A stretch of DNA of 64,000 nt from Corticium candelabrum (lineage: Eukaryota > Porifera > Homoscleromorpha > Homosclerophorida > Plakinidae): contig NC_085088.1 in assembly GCF_963422355.1 (NCBI RefSeq), positions 1,631,501-1,695,500 on the forward strand, given 5' to 3'. Both the position numbers and the translations under genes were made by a program. Every line of letters starts with the position of its first letter. Within the stretch, counting starts at the first letter, position 1. The notes beneath the pieces were generated by a model. The model was not told where the DNA came from, did no database searches, and saw nothing but the letters and a program-made list of their open reading frames with translations. Shown here one piece after another: positions 1 to 13,706 of this stretch.

Positions 1-1
1 G

Positions 2-1003
2 AAACCTGGGAGGCTCACAAGCATTTATTCCAAAAGCCTCTGTAGCATTTCTGTAGACAGGGAAGCTGGAGACGTGTATCAGTGTCATACTAATGCAGTT
101 CCTACAGTTGGTTCATCTGTGGCAACTACAGATGGGACATTTTGGCTCATCCCACCCGATGCATTTCCTGTTCAAGTAGCACAGACATTTTATGAATCTC
201 TTCATCAATGGTTGCCTTTTCCGTGGGGAGCACTAATTGTCTTCTCAACTGTATGTTTGAGAGGGATGATCACTTTGCCGTTGGCTGTGATTCAGAACAG
301 AAATATTGCTAAAATGATTCTTTTGGCTCCTACTGTGAAGGAGTATTCTGAAGCTCTTCTCCACAATGTTGTTGTAAGGTGCAGACGAGCTGGCTTGTCT
401 GCTTCTGAAGCAAATTTACAATACAAGCTGGAGGTGAAGAAGATGAGACGAGAGCTTTACCAGAAGGAAGGCGTCAGTCCATTGAGAGTAGCTTTAGTTC
501 CATGGGTTCAAATTCCTCTTTGGATTGTTCTCTCACTTGGTTTGAGAAACGTCTGTGGAGCATACCCCGGAGTTGATGCCTTAACCATTGATTCCAGCTT
601 GCACAATGAAGGCTTTTTGTGGATCTATGATTTGACTTTGCCCGATCAGTGGTGGATTTTGCCAGTAATGCTTGGACTTTCAAATTGGCTCAATATTGAA
701 TTACATGCTTTGAAAAAATTGTCCAAGGGCAGTCGATCAAACAGAATTCTAACAAACGTATTACGTTTGTTGTCTGTTGGAATGGTCTACATTGGAGGAC
801 ATGTGCCTGCAGCATTGTGTTTATATTGGACTACATCAAGTTGCCTCGGACTTGCTCAGAATGTACTGCTTCAGCTTCCTAAAGTTCGTCGAGCTCTTAA
901 GTTTCCTAAAACTTCACAAGACAGTAACCATCCTTTTAGGGATTTGGCAGATGTTTTAAGAGTGCGGGCTAGACAATTTGCTGATATACAGAGGAAACAA
1001 TGA
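2..1003 (+). CDS. COX18: COX18, mitochondrial inner-membrane insertase (5' partial)
   Basis: This is an Oxa1/YidC/COX18-family protein. In mitochondria COX18 inserts the COX2 C-terminal domain across the inner membrane during cytochrome c oxidase assembly. The frame is open from base 2 to the stop at 1003 (333 residues visible) with no ATG before the conserved core, so the start and most of the targeting peptide probably lie upstream; a GTG at 74 is not a credible start. Family signs are the first core helix followed by RGMITLPLAV, the long charged matrix loop, WVQIPLWIVLSLGLRN, a WWILPVMLGLSNWLN helix, and a last helix with ALCLYWTTSS before a basic tail. No intron is seen in this part. An AATAAA at 1446-1451 is a candidate polyadenylation signal. 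COX18 fits better than OXA1L because the protein is short and lacks a long C-terminal ribosome-binding tail. Confidence 0.9.
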   Translation, partial: KPGRLTSIYSKSLCSISVDREAGDVYQCHTNAVPTVGSSVATTDGTFWLIPPDAFPVQVAQTFYESLHQWLPFPWGALIVFSTVCLRGMITLPLAVIQNRNIAKMILLAPTVKEYSEALLHNVVVRCRRAGLSASEANLQYKLEVKKMRRELYQKEGVSPLRVALVPWVQIPLWIVLSLGLRNVCGAYPGVDALTIDSSLHNEGFLWIYDLTLPDQWWILPVMLGLSNWLNIELHALKKLSKGSRSNRILTNVLRLLSVGMVYIGGHVPAALCLYWTTSSCLGLAQNVLLQLPKVRRALKFPKTSQDSNHPFRDLADVLRVRARQFADIQRKQ

Positions 1004-1504
1004 TGTTCATGCAATAGCGTCCGTTGACTGCTGCAAATAGTGGTTAAGGATATGATATGATGTGCACCTGTAGTTTCTTTAGGGGCATTACAAGACGGGT
1101 CAGTGAACGTCTTTCAACATCCCCCCCCGGATGTGGTTAGAATGCGCAACTACAGGGATAAGAAAGTTTGAAAATTCAAAATTCCGTTGAAGTACTAGTT
1201 ATCTACCTAATGACTGACTCTCATATCACAGTGAACACGTACATCCAAGTTAGCATGTTAATTAATACCAAACCAATGATTTTTTAGTTGCAATGAGATG
1301 AGATATGAAACAAAGCGTGTAGAAGGGTCCCCATTCCAGGACTCAGGATGACGACTGGTTCACACACTCACATGACAAGTTTAGCTACCAGCTGATCTAG
1401 ACAGACTGCACTAAATTTAGGTAATTCTTTGCACACATTTCCTGTAATAAATATTTTAAAATTTCCAACAACCATACATGATAGTGTGACTATAGATGTA
1501 AATG
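1004..1504. other. Non-coding interval after COX18
   Basis: Probably the COX18 3' UTR and spacer. Apart from the AATAAA at 1446 I see no gene, repeat or structured RNA here. Confidence 0.5.
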
Positions 1505-2645
1505 TCAAAATTGTCCAGCCCCATATGTTACACTTTCTTTTGCCGCTGCCTTCTGCTGTTTGTTCTTCCGTTCTTTTCTGATAAATTTTCTTTTCTTAAC
1601 TTCTGCCTTTTCCTAATATTCACTCTTCTTTAGCCTTTTATCATCCATTTTCTCATCCATTTTCTTATCCATTAACATAGCATGCCTCCCTTCCCCACTC
1701 TCTCTACTCAAAACTCTCAAAACTGCCCTTTCCCTATTATTAAAATCGAACTACAGCCAGATAGGAGGATAGCTCCAAAGTCGGAAGCCAAGAGAATTCC
1801 GACTTTGGAGCTATTCTCCATAAAATATTATTAAATCCCTCATTCACATTGGTAGTTCCACCATGCAAGCACTTAGTGAGCAGATCGTCATTGGTCAGAT
1901 CGTCATAGGCAGGTTTGATGAAAGCAGAAATCAGTTCTGGGATGGTGTCATCGTGGCTGTAGGAGGAGGTGTCCTGGTTGTATTTACACCATGTGTCCTC
2001 GCCATCCGGGCAGTGATGATGTTGTGGATTATCGTCTGTTGATGACCGATGGTAATATGTTGCTCAGATGGCTTTCTTTATCTGTTCTACATTCGCCTGA
2101 TTTTCCCTTATAGCCTTCCCATAATACATCTGTAATTCCTTCATCACACCAATTGATAGTCTTCCTTTCTCATCTATTCCCTTTCCATCACCCAGCTTTT
2201 TTCCTTTGTTGTCAGATTTTATTTTTTCCAGGTGAGCATACATTCTTTTGGACACATGGTTTATACATTCCAGCTTCTCTACCCAGAGGTCTGGGCCCTA
2301 TGGTGTAGAATCATTTCTTCCTTTGATGGCTTCTCTGTCTCCATCTCCAAGATATTCGATATATCTTGCTTGTCGTATGGCCACAGACCTCTTGAACATG
2401 TCAACCTTACTGGACACCTCCATCCTACCCGAGGAACCACTGTAGTTCTTGTAGCATTCTGGCACATGTTTTGAGAGCCTCTCATCATATTCTGCTGTGC
2501 CTTCTTTCTTCTGACACATGGTGCAGGCAAGGAAGTATGACAATTTCACAAATATGTTTAAGACTTTTCCTGAAGCAATTGAAATTAGCGTGCCTACACC
2601 ATGGAAAGATGAATAGCCTCTCTTGAGCCAGGTTCCACCACCAGA
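1505..2645 (-). pseudogene. Decayed Mutator-like DNA transposase fragment
   Basis: Read on the minus strand, one frame from about 2645 to a stop at 1505 gives a continuous match to a transposase type common in cnidarian and sponge genomes, often annotated as a Mutator-like domain. Visible in order are GTWLKRGYSSFHGVGTLIS, a CxxC near ACTMCQKK, NYSGSSGRMEV, YIEYLGDGD, LECINHVSKRM, KGRLS followed by MKELQMYYGKAIREN, a STDDNPQHHHCPDGEDTWCK block, TKCLHGGTTNVNEGFNN, and a Lys/Glu-rich tail. Three in-frame stops interrupt it (after NDST-P, after IKKAI, and in the basic tail), and the N-terminal part is missing, so it is a dead copy. The GSSG and GDGD blocks support the family. The exact superfamily is from memory and less certain. 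I could not identify terminal repeats or a target-site duplication. Confidence 0.7.
1769..1814. repeat. 18-bp perfect inverted repeat inside the transposase relic
   Basis: Arms 1769-1786 and 1797-1814 are exact reverse complements with a 10-base loop. They lie inside the transposase frame around the residues LWRIAPKSEFSWLPTLELS, so this may be chance or a local rearrangement in a dead gene. Confidence 0.75.
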
Positions 2646-3598
2646 CGCCCAATGTCAACTGTACCGTGGTCTACTAGCTGAATAGTAATAAATGAACGAT
2701 TCAAGTAAATTATACTGGTGACACGCGCTACCTTGAAAACGTGCGCTATGTGAAAAGCGGGATTTAATTAAATAATTATTTAATATCTATTTTATTTAAT
2801 CAATTAACAACATGCTATAAATAGGTACACTCTGCCAATTAATTTAAGGCGGGACTTCATTTAATCAAATTTTATATCTATCCTATTTAATTAATAATCA
2901 GATTAACATTTCCATACAAAATTTACCGCTAAGCTAGTGAAAACCCTTCAAAACCTTGAAAGGCGTTTTGTGGGGTTTGAAACGGGTTTTGATACATCAC
3001 TAGGGTAATTGTATCACTAATTACCTGCATGGTTTTAGAAGGGTTTTCTTGTTTAACCACAAGAAACCTCAAGAAAACCCCACCAAAGTTTTCTGTCGGA
3101 TTTCCTGTAGCTCGTATGACGCATCACCAAGCTTCGCCGCAGAAAGCGACAGCTCTCAGGTGCCGGCTTCCTAGGCTTCGTGTATTGATTGCCACAAAAC
3201 CTACGCTTGCTTTGGTACGACATAGCTAGTAAACAAGAAAGAGAATACGGAATGCGAATGCTAGCAAGCTGATACGCGCCGGAAGGATGTACACACTAGC
3301 TGGTAAGCACACGGTCAAATACCCGGATTTGGTAATATAGCCTGCTTTTTTGACCGTTTTTTCGGCTTCCAATCCTAAATTATCCACCGGCTCCAAAATT
3401 CGATCTTGTACTCACATGACATCGCAACACGTTTTCCGGCTAAACCTAACCTCATTCAAAAATTCTTCTAGACGATAATATAATCTTGCTAACGAGATAC
3501 GGATAATATGATTTTACTAACGAGATACGATGCCATTATTCGATAATCTAGATAAAACTAGAGTAGAGTCTGCGCATGCGTGGAGTTTTCCACTGACA
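2646..3598. other. AT-rich non-coding interval
   Basis: AT-rich sequence between the transposase relic and the first DOK-like gene. A 66-codon frame at 3029-3229 has no recognisable content. The last 100 bases presumably hold the promoter and 5' UTR of the gene starting at 3599; I see no clear TATA box. Confidence 0.4.
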
Positions 3599-6685
<3,087 letters not shown>

Positions 6686-7043
6686 GTGAGACCGAGAGAA
6701 TATTGGAGTAGCTGTCTGTGTGTATGTGTATGTGTGTGTAGATTTATTGATGCAGGGTTTATTAGCCTGACTGTTGCATTGCTTTGGAGTAATGGGGCAG
6801 TGTGTGCTAATGATTTGTAGATGTATTAGGTTGTATGACGGAGCTTTTCTAAATGTTAATATTTGCATGTTTTCATTATTAAGGTTGATGTTGTGTGTAA
6901 TTTTGTTGATGTTGGAAGTCGCAGTAAATGTATTGTATTTGCATTTGTATTAATTATACTGTACGTATTGGATCGAGTTTGCTTTGAATGTGAGTGTTCC
7001 TAGCGCGCACACAGACACAGGCACACACACACACACACACACA

Positions 7044-7094
<51 letters not shown>

Positions 7095-7116
7095 CATAGA
7101 TCCCCTGCTCTAGTAT

Positions 7117-7185
<69 letters not shown>

Positions 7186-7234
7186 ACACACACACACACA
7201 CCACACACACACACACACACACCACACACACACA

Positions 7235-7314
<80 letters not shown>

Positions 7315-7449
7315 TTTTGTAGATTTTTCCCAGTCCTATTTATCTTACTATTTATGAAATCGAGCAGTACACATACACTAGAGGTTTATCACACGTGACA
7401 TCAACAAGGCCGTGGAGCCCCAGAGAGCCGCAAACCCCTATGCGTCAAC
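6686..7449. repeat. Spacer with long interrupted CA microsatellite
   Basis: The spacer between the two DOK-like genes is mainly a (CA)n tract from 7022 to 7312, interrupted by a unique segment around 7091-7116 and by several CC steps after 7184. About 140 bases separate the tract from the start of the next gene at 7450. Nothing coding is seen. Confidence 0.9.
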
Positions 7450-8395
7450 ATGAGCGTTTTGCGAAAGGGCAGCTTGAAGCTAAAAGAGCGCGGCAAGGTG
7501 GTAAGTCGACCAACATGACACAGTCAAGTGCTTGTCCAGCAAGGTCCCCCCGTTTGTGTCACAGAAAGATTCCTGGCGAAAATACTATTTCGTTCTAACC
7601 GACACGCCATCACTCGTCTACTACAAGAGCGAAGCCGAGTTCATTAGTGGTACAAGTGCGCCTGTTGGTTCTATAGCAATCTCCGAGGCGGTCCAGGTTT
7701 CTTCATTCGCAAAGGCCAGTCAACATGGTGTCCGTATTGAGAGAGCGAATGGTGTCGACGACGTTCGCTGCTCGACAGAATCGGGTGCGAAGGAGTGGGT
7801 GCTCTCGCTCTTGGACATTTTGACGAACGTCGAGAAAAGCGGTCATTGTGCCGCCATGGAGGAGCGGACCGAGGAGATGGATTTCAACCAGTTATATGTG
7901 ATGAGATGTAGGATGGTTGTTTGTTGTTGTGTCGTGCTGCGTCGAACGTGTTTGTTTAGCGACGACGTTTGAGGCCGATATGTCGAGGAACGTGTTGGTT
8001 GACCATGTGGGAGCTTGCGTTTTGGAGGTGACCGGGGACGACTTGGTGGTGTGGAAGAAGGAGGGAAAGGAGCTCGTGTGTCTCGTTAAATGGGATTTGA
8101 CGACTCTGCGAAGATACTATTATAATGAGACGACATTCAAGGTGGAAACTGGCAGGTTCGTGATAAACCAATTTATTAGGCATTTTGATCTGTACAGTAC
8201 TCTAGGAAATTGGTTAGGTATATACAGTCTTGTTGCTACTCGGTCTGGTTTGATAAGGAGGTTTTTGGGTAATGAAATTAAATAACAGTAGAACCTTAAT
8301 TAATTACATAATTTCAATTAACTCTCGCTCTGTTTGCCTTCCTGAACGAGTTTGTGTTAGTTTGACATGTTTACAGAGTAATTTTGGGATTGGCG

Positions 8396-8483
<88 letters not shown>

Positions 8484-10417
8484 ACATGCATACATGTGTG
8501 TGTGTGTGTGTGTGTGGGGGGGGGGTGTGCATGCGTGCATGTGTTGTTAGTTACATTATAGACCTCATGAAGCACAGAGCAGGAGGCAGGTTTTCTGTAG
8601 CTGTATTGCTATACATTAATCGTTTACGCATAGTATTGTGTTTGTGCTCATATTGATAATTTTGTCATTAAGGCGCTCAGCAACTGGTGAGGGTGTAGTG
8701 ACTTTTTTCACCAAACATGGGGTAACAATTAGCAAACGAATAAAACTGGCGGCACACTACAAGAAATCACAGACACTAGCACTGCAGCGTCCTCTTCACG
8801 TACAGAAACATGAGACGGACCAAAGCCCTTTGAGGAAGGATCACACAGTAAGATGAATTAAGCACCACTACATACCCACTAGCGTAACTTTCTTGTGTTA
8901 TGCCATTGAAGGGTAACGATACTGTTGACGACAAAGTAATGGATGTTAGCAAAGCTCCTCACAGGCATGCAGTACCAATTGCAACAATGACAAGACAAGA
9001 CAATCAGCAACTGAGGCGATCACGGTCGTTGGATGATATCTGGATTGGCCCTTTTCTGTCTGCTAAATGCAGGTCACCAGGAGCTGCTGTTCAATCGAAC
9101 TCCAAATTTGCACCGTACCATGCTCTCCATCATGTGCCAGCCGAGGACAGACCAAAACAACTGGACAGTTATCATCACTTAGAAGTCAACTTACAACCAG
9201 GGACGGCTGAAAGGTATAATAACACGAATGTCAAGAGCAATACAATACTTCCGTATCACCACTTAGTGATCGATGGTACAAAACAGCAGCAGTACAACAG
9301 GTCATCAATCAAACGTAAGGAAAGTGAAAATGTTGGAGGAGACGGTCACGCTGTTTATGAGAACTTGCAATTTATTTCTGTTGGTGATCATAGTGCTAGC
9401 ACTGTTGACAAGAACGAGAGCCGCGATGCCGACACGTATGCTAACATGTCTAGCGCCTCTGCTACTTCCAGTGCGACCACGCGAAATTCTGATATCTATG
9501 AAGTTTGTTGTGATGTAACCGAGAGTATACAGCCCAATGGCGGAGTGGCACACAAGTGCTCAGGTAGTGAGAACGATGAAATCAGTCCACATTATGAAAA
9601 CATCGGATTTGGGCGGCAAGACACTGACAACATGTCAAACATCGTGTCACAGAGTGATGGCTACGTTCTCACTGTAAGTGAAAATGAAACGTCAGAGCCA
9701 GACCTTGTTGCGGTGTACGACGTAGCGGATGCCGCGTCTCATTCAATTTATGCCAACCTCCCGACCACAGGTTTGAATGACCGAGTTCAACTGACTAGTG
9801 ATACAAAGTCAGGTACAGAGAGGTGGACGGAGAAACGAATGTTGTACTCGACAGAGAGAGAAACAAACTCTGGAGAGTACAGTTACCCAACTGTCCGGAG
9901 TATTCGTACATATTTGAGAAAGCTTGGCGATTCACAGCAAGTAGACGATGACGATGGAGAGTGTCACTACTATGGCACTGTACTACACGACGATGACGAC
10001 AATGACGAGTGTCAATATTATGGTACCGTACTACACAGCGATGATGAAGCATTTCCTGAGAACATAGCCGCACCCAAAGTTACCACCTCATGGCATCAGA
10101 ATTCCCCTTCTGTCATAAAGAACACAGTTCCTCGTACATCATCTCCATTTGCACCATTTCTCAGTTTGTCGGCCTCTGCGTCTCCCAACACATCAAGGCC
10201 GGCTTCTCCTTATGAAGTTCCGTATGAATCTGACAATGAACTATTGCAACCAGGTAGACTACCTCCGTTGCAACCAGGTAGACTATCTCCGGTCAGCAAG
10301 CAAACACTATCTGGTAGTCTAAAGGGTGACGAAAGTCAAGATTATGGTAGACCGAGAGCATACCAGATGGACCGAGAAAGGAAACCGGGACGTTCACTAA
10401 CTGTTCCAAACAAGTAA
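7450..10417 (+). CDS. DOK-like adaptor 2 (PH + PTB, long Tyr-rich tail)
   Basis: Five exons give about 756 residues: 7450-7500, 7565-7907, 7960-8155, 8673-8847 and 8912-10417. The PH domain begins MSVLRKGSLKLKERG and continues in exon 2 (DSWRKYYFVLTD, AKEWVLSLLDIL). The PTB domain spans exons 3-4 (WDLTTLRRYYYN, ETGRRSATGEGVVTFF). The PH-PTB junction and the RR-TGEG junction have introns at the same place and phase as in the neighbouring DOK-like 1, so the two are tandem paralogues that diverged long ago. The 500-residue last exon is disordered, with many SH2-type tyrosine motifs: YENL, YANM, YENI, YANL, YEVC, and YYGTV twice in an acidic DDDD/DE duplication. Y-x-N motifs are classic GRB2-SH2 ligands. 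This suggests a multi-site docking tail. Intron 3 contains a TG tract. Confidence 0.83.
8397..8527. repeat. TG microsatellite plus G-run in DOK-like 2 intron
   Basis: A (TG)n tract at 8397-8482 is followed by a short second TG tract and a run of about ten G at 8515-8525, within intron 3 (8156-8672). Confidence 0.95.
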
Positions 10418-10934
10418 AAATGAACATCGTAATTGCTTCACTACTGAAACTGCAAATTCGCGGCAGCATACATCTGTTGCCTGCTCTATTACATCTATGC
10501 ATTAGATTTTGTGTTGCGACAAGAAATTGTGTGGACTGTTGAAGTAACTACGGAACACATGTTACTATAGTTTAAAGTTCCAAGAGTTTCTAGGCAATAA
10601 GAAACATGTGCAAACGAAGTTGAGAATTGGTTTCTAATGATAACACAACTGATCGTAAGTCTCTGTAAACTTAATTAAGCTTTTGTGTGCAAGAATGACT
10701 AAGGTGTCTTTAGTAGAGAGTTTGCTGACATGTTACATTGCACGACGGCTTAATTAATTTGTAGCATTGGCAAATGCTTGAACTATCTTTACTCAATCAT
10801 TATTTTCATCTCTGTCAACACAACCCTGTCTGGTAGCAAAGATGCAGCATAGCGAGCACTGCAAGTATTTCGTATCATACTATAACTATCACATTAATTA
10901 ACTTTGATTACGATATTTGGCGTGCTATACCAAG
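10418..10934. other. Convergent spacer DOK-like 2 / ARL2BP
   Basis: About 520 bases between the stop codons of two convergent genes, presumably both 3' UTRs. AT-rich, with no gene or notable repeat. Confidence 0.5.
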
Positions 10935-12048
10935 TTAGGAATCAGGGTCTAACGATGACGTCTCTTTGCTTTCTTTAAATTGAGATGTAATGACGAGTCC
11001 TTCGAGATCCGGTACTAAACCCTCTTTTGTCTGTAATGAGCATCCCATGCTGTTGACATATGCACACACATTACAGTGAATTGATTAATGACTTGCCTTC
11101 TTGTAGTCCAACATCATTTGTTTGAATCTCAAGAAGTCAGTGAATGTCAGTAACATGTCACATATTTGTTCATCTATTTCATCCTTCCTCTGCCTGTGAG
11201 AGAGAGACACACACACACACACACACACAAGAGTTACCATCTTGAAATCAATGCCAGAGATCGAACTGGAGATCTGACTCGAGATTCTTTAGGAAACGAT
11301 CTATTTGAAAGTCACGCATTCTTCTCTGCAGTTCTTTATCTATACGTGTCTCAACTAGTGATGTCTAATAGAACCAAGCATATAGTTGTGACATTTTCCG
11401 GCAGATAACATTATATACCCCTGGATTATCGATCCCTATGCAAACCACTTGAGAGACAAATGTCTTTTCATGCAGGCATTGCACACAGTAAATTACAGTA
11501 AAAACGAGATTTCCAGAAAACTTGTTCAGTACAGTCATATTAGCCGACAGGGAAGTTTAGAAAGCAAGCCTGAGACCCGGATATACCATGCCAGATGGAT
11601 GCCTGCATGCCTAAAATCTGCGTCTGATTCGAGCTATCTGCCGGAAAATACGGTATACCAACGAGTAACAGAAACGGTTATCTCACATATTCTTTAAAAA
11701 TAGTTGTGTAGACAAGTTTGTTCTCTTCGACATCCTCGAATTCATGATAATGTTTCTCCATGAACTCATTCTGCAAGTCTTCAAACTCTTGACTGACAAT
11801 GATGTCCTCTATGTGACCGACAGTCTCGTCAAATTGCGCGTCCGAACGACTTGACCTTATTGAATTACACGAATTTAAAGAACACAAGTTTTGAATTTTC
11901 GAAACCATTACGTAAATGCGATAAAATACCTTCCTTCTGCTAGAACTTCCTCCCGCTCAAAACTGCGTTCAGCTTCAAAGATGAAGAGATATTTGATTGT
12001 ATGAAAAATGACAGCAACACGCAATTGTACGTACACCTTACCTGCCAT
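10935..12048 (-). CDS. ARL2BP: ARL2BP, ARL2/ARL3 GTPase-binding protein (BART)
   Basis: Six coding exons on the minus strand give about 165 residues, against about 163 in human: 12042-12048, 11930-11972, 11687-11855, 11279-11364, 11097-11193 and 10935-11030. ARL2BP is a small helical effector that binds GTP-loaded ARL2/ARL3 and acts at centrosomes, cilia and mitochondria. Signature blocks are FDETVGHIEDIIVSQEF, EFEDVEENKLVYTTIF, SLVETRIDKELQRRM, KDEIDEQI, DMLLTFTDFLRFKQMMLDY and a C-terminal GLVITS. Exon 1 contributes only seven coding bases, from ATG to the first donor. The donor after exon 5 reads GCAAGT, giving a GC-AG intron; no GT alternative keeps the frame. Exon 4's donor (GTCAGA) is weak but is the only one that joins in frame. 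The gene is divergent from DOLK. Confidence 0.88.
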
Positions 12049-12156
12049 AGCACGTTAGACGAAGTGTCATGTGTACAGTACTGCACAGCACATAGCCAAT
12101 GAGGAGGAGGAGCTACTTGCAGGGTGTGACTGTGCTTGCGCACGCTAGCAAGTAAA
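12049..12156. promoter_or_regulatory. Probable bidirectional promoter ARL2BP / DOLK
   Basis: Only 108 bases separate the two divergent start codons. The gap includes a CCAAT box at 12096-12100 and a GGAGGAGGAG stretch, and no TATA box. A shared promoter is inferred from spacing. Confidence 0.5.
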
Positions 12157-13648
12157 ATGTTAAAACAGTTTGTTGAGGAGTTGAAAAAGCAACAGTTGTA
12201 TGTGGCCGAATCACGGCTTTTGGCTCTTACGTGTGTCTATGTCGGTCTCTACTTACCGGACAAAAGGCTCACAGCAGTGTTCTTGATGTGTGGTACGAAA
12301 ATTTCGCTTGATGACGTTCAGAACTGGAGATGACGGCGTGTTTTACAGTTCCTATACCAACGATTATTGTATCCGCATGGCTAAATCACGTGCCAACCAA
12401 GTATTCGATGTTTCGGTAGGTGCACTATTGCATTATTATACAGATATACCTAGATATCTGTTGGCTTCGAAGTTTCCAACTGTTGCGCTGTAAACGGTCT
12501 GGAACATCGAGGCCATAATTAATGAAGATTTATTTAAAAGTTTTTTGTTTGTTTGTGTGTAAGTGCGTGTCTACATCAAGGCGTTCCCTTAGGATGTATG
12601 TTAGTCCCCCTCGTCATATCAAGCTTGAACATCGCAGTGGCAAGAGAAGGAAGTTTGTCAGGTGAGTTAATGCTTTCAAATTATTTATTTAATTAATCAA
12701 TAGGCGAACTTGATTAATTAATTTGACGCATGATGCGGATTGCATGACAATTAATGTTCAAAGTTTAGAGACCGTGTGTGCATGCTTTCATGCTGGCTTA
12801 ATTAATTAACTGGTAAATAGTTGCTGCATGGTCTTGTTGTGATCATCACAAATAAATTATCTAATCTTTTATAGATTGATTGGAATTAAAAAATTAGAGA
12901 AAAAAGATTTACTCATTATTTATTAGAAAACTAATTTTGAAAATAGTTACATGTTAATTAAAGGTATCACAATTGACTGACTGAAGCACCTGGGTATTTG
13001 AAAATTTGAAGTATGTATGTTGTTTTGTTTACATAATTCAGGGCTACTTGGGTAGAGGCAGTAAATTATGAAAGACTTATCGTCTTTAAATAATTATTGT
13101 ATTGTTTATATTTTAATTGTTTAATATTATATAGTCAAGTTGTCATCATTATTACATATTCTGAGCATTGTTTTTTGCAAGTTTTATGACATGTTGATTA
13201 GCATTTAATTGTTGGCGATTTTGTACAGACTGCTTGGGGTTTTATTTGCGTGCCGCTATCATTCTTCAACTGTCTACTGTTTTGGCAAGCATATGGTGGA
13301 GGGTTATATTCCCATATGGCTACATATGCTGGACACTATCCGTCGTAGCAGTCACATACGGCATTGAAATAGCAACATTTAAGACGTCAGGTAAGATCAG
13401 TCGCAACCTATACCTTTCTCTCAATAATTAAAGTGAATTTGTTTGTTTTCAAACAGCGCAATCTGTTGTGTGCATGCTAGTTATTATCTTGCTATACGTA
13501 GCTGTGGCTTTACTGATGCTACAGGGACTGCCAGGAAGTTTCACAGCCGGTGAGGCGATAGTGGTGGCCACAGGTCTGTCTTTGGTGTTCTTCGACACCT
13601 CGATTGTCACTTTGGCAAACGTGAGACACTTTTATTAGATTACGTTGT

Positions 13649-13706
<58 letters not shown>

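Noticed and set aside
6950-7322. Long His-Thr / Cys-Val reading frames
   Set aside because: Translations of CA/TG microsatellites; the same applies at 4389-4722, 8272-8656, 26497-26703 and 35647-36001.
11166-11697. Plus-strand frames over ARL2BP
   Set aside because: They overlap exons 4-5 and introns of the minus-strand ARL2BP gene and have no recognisable content.
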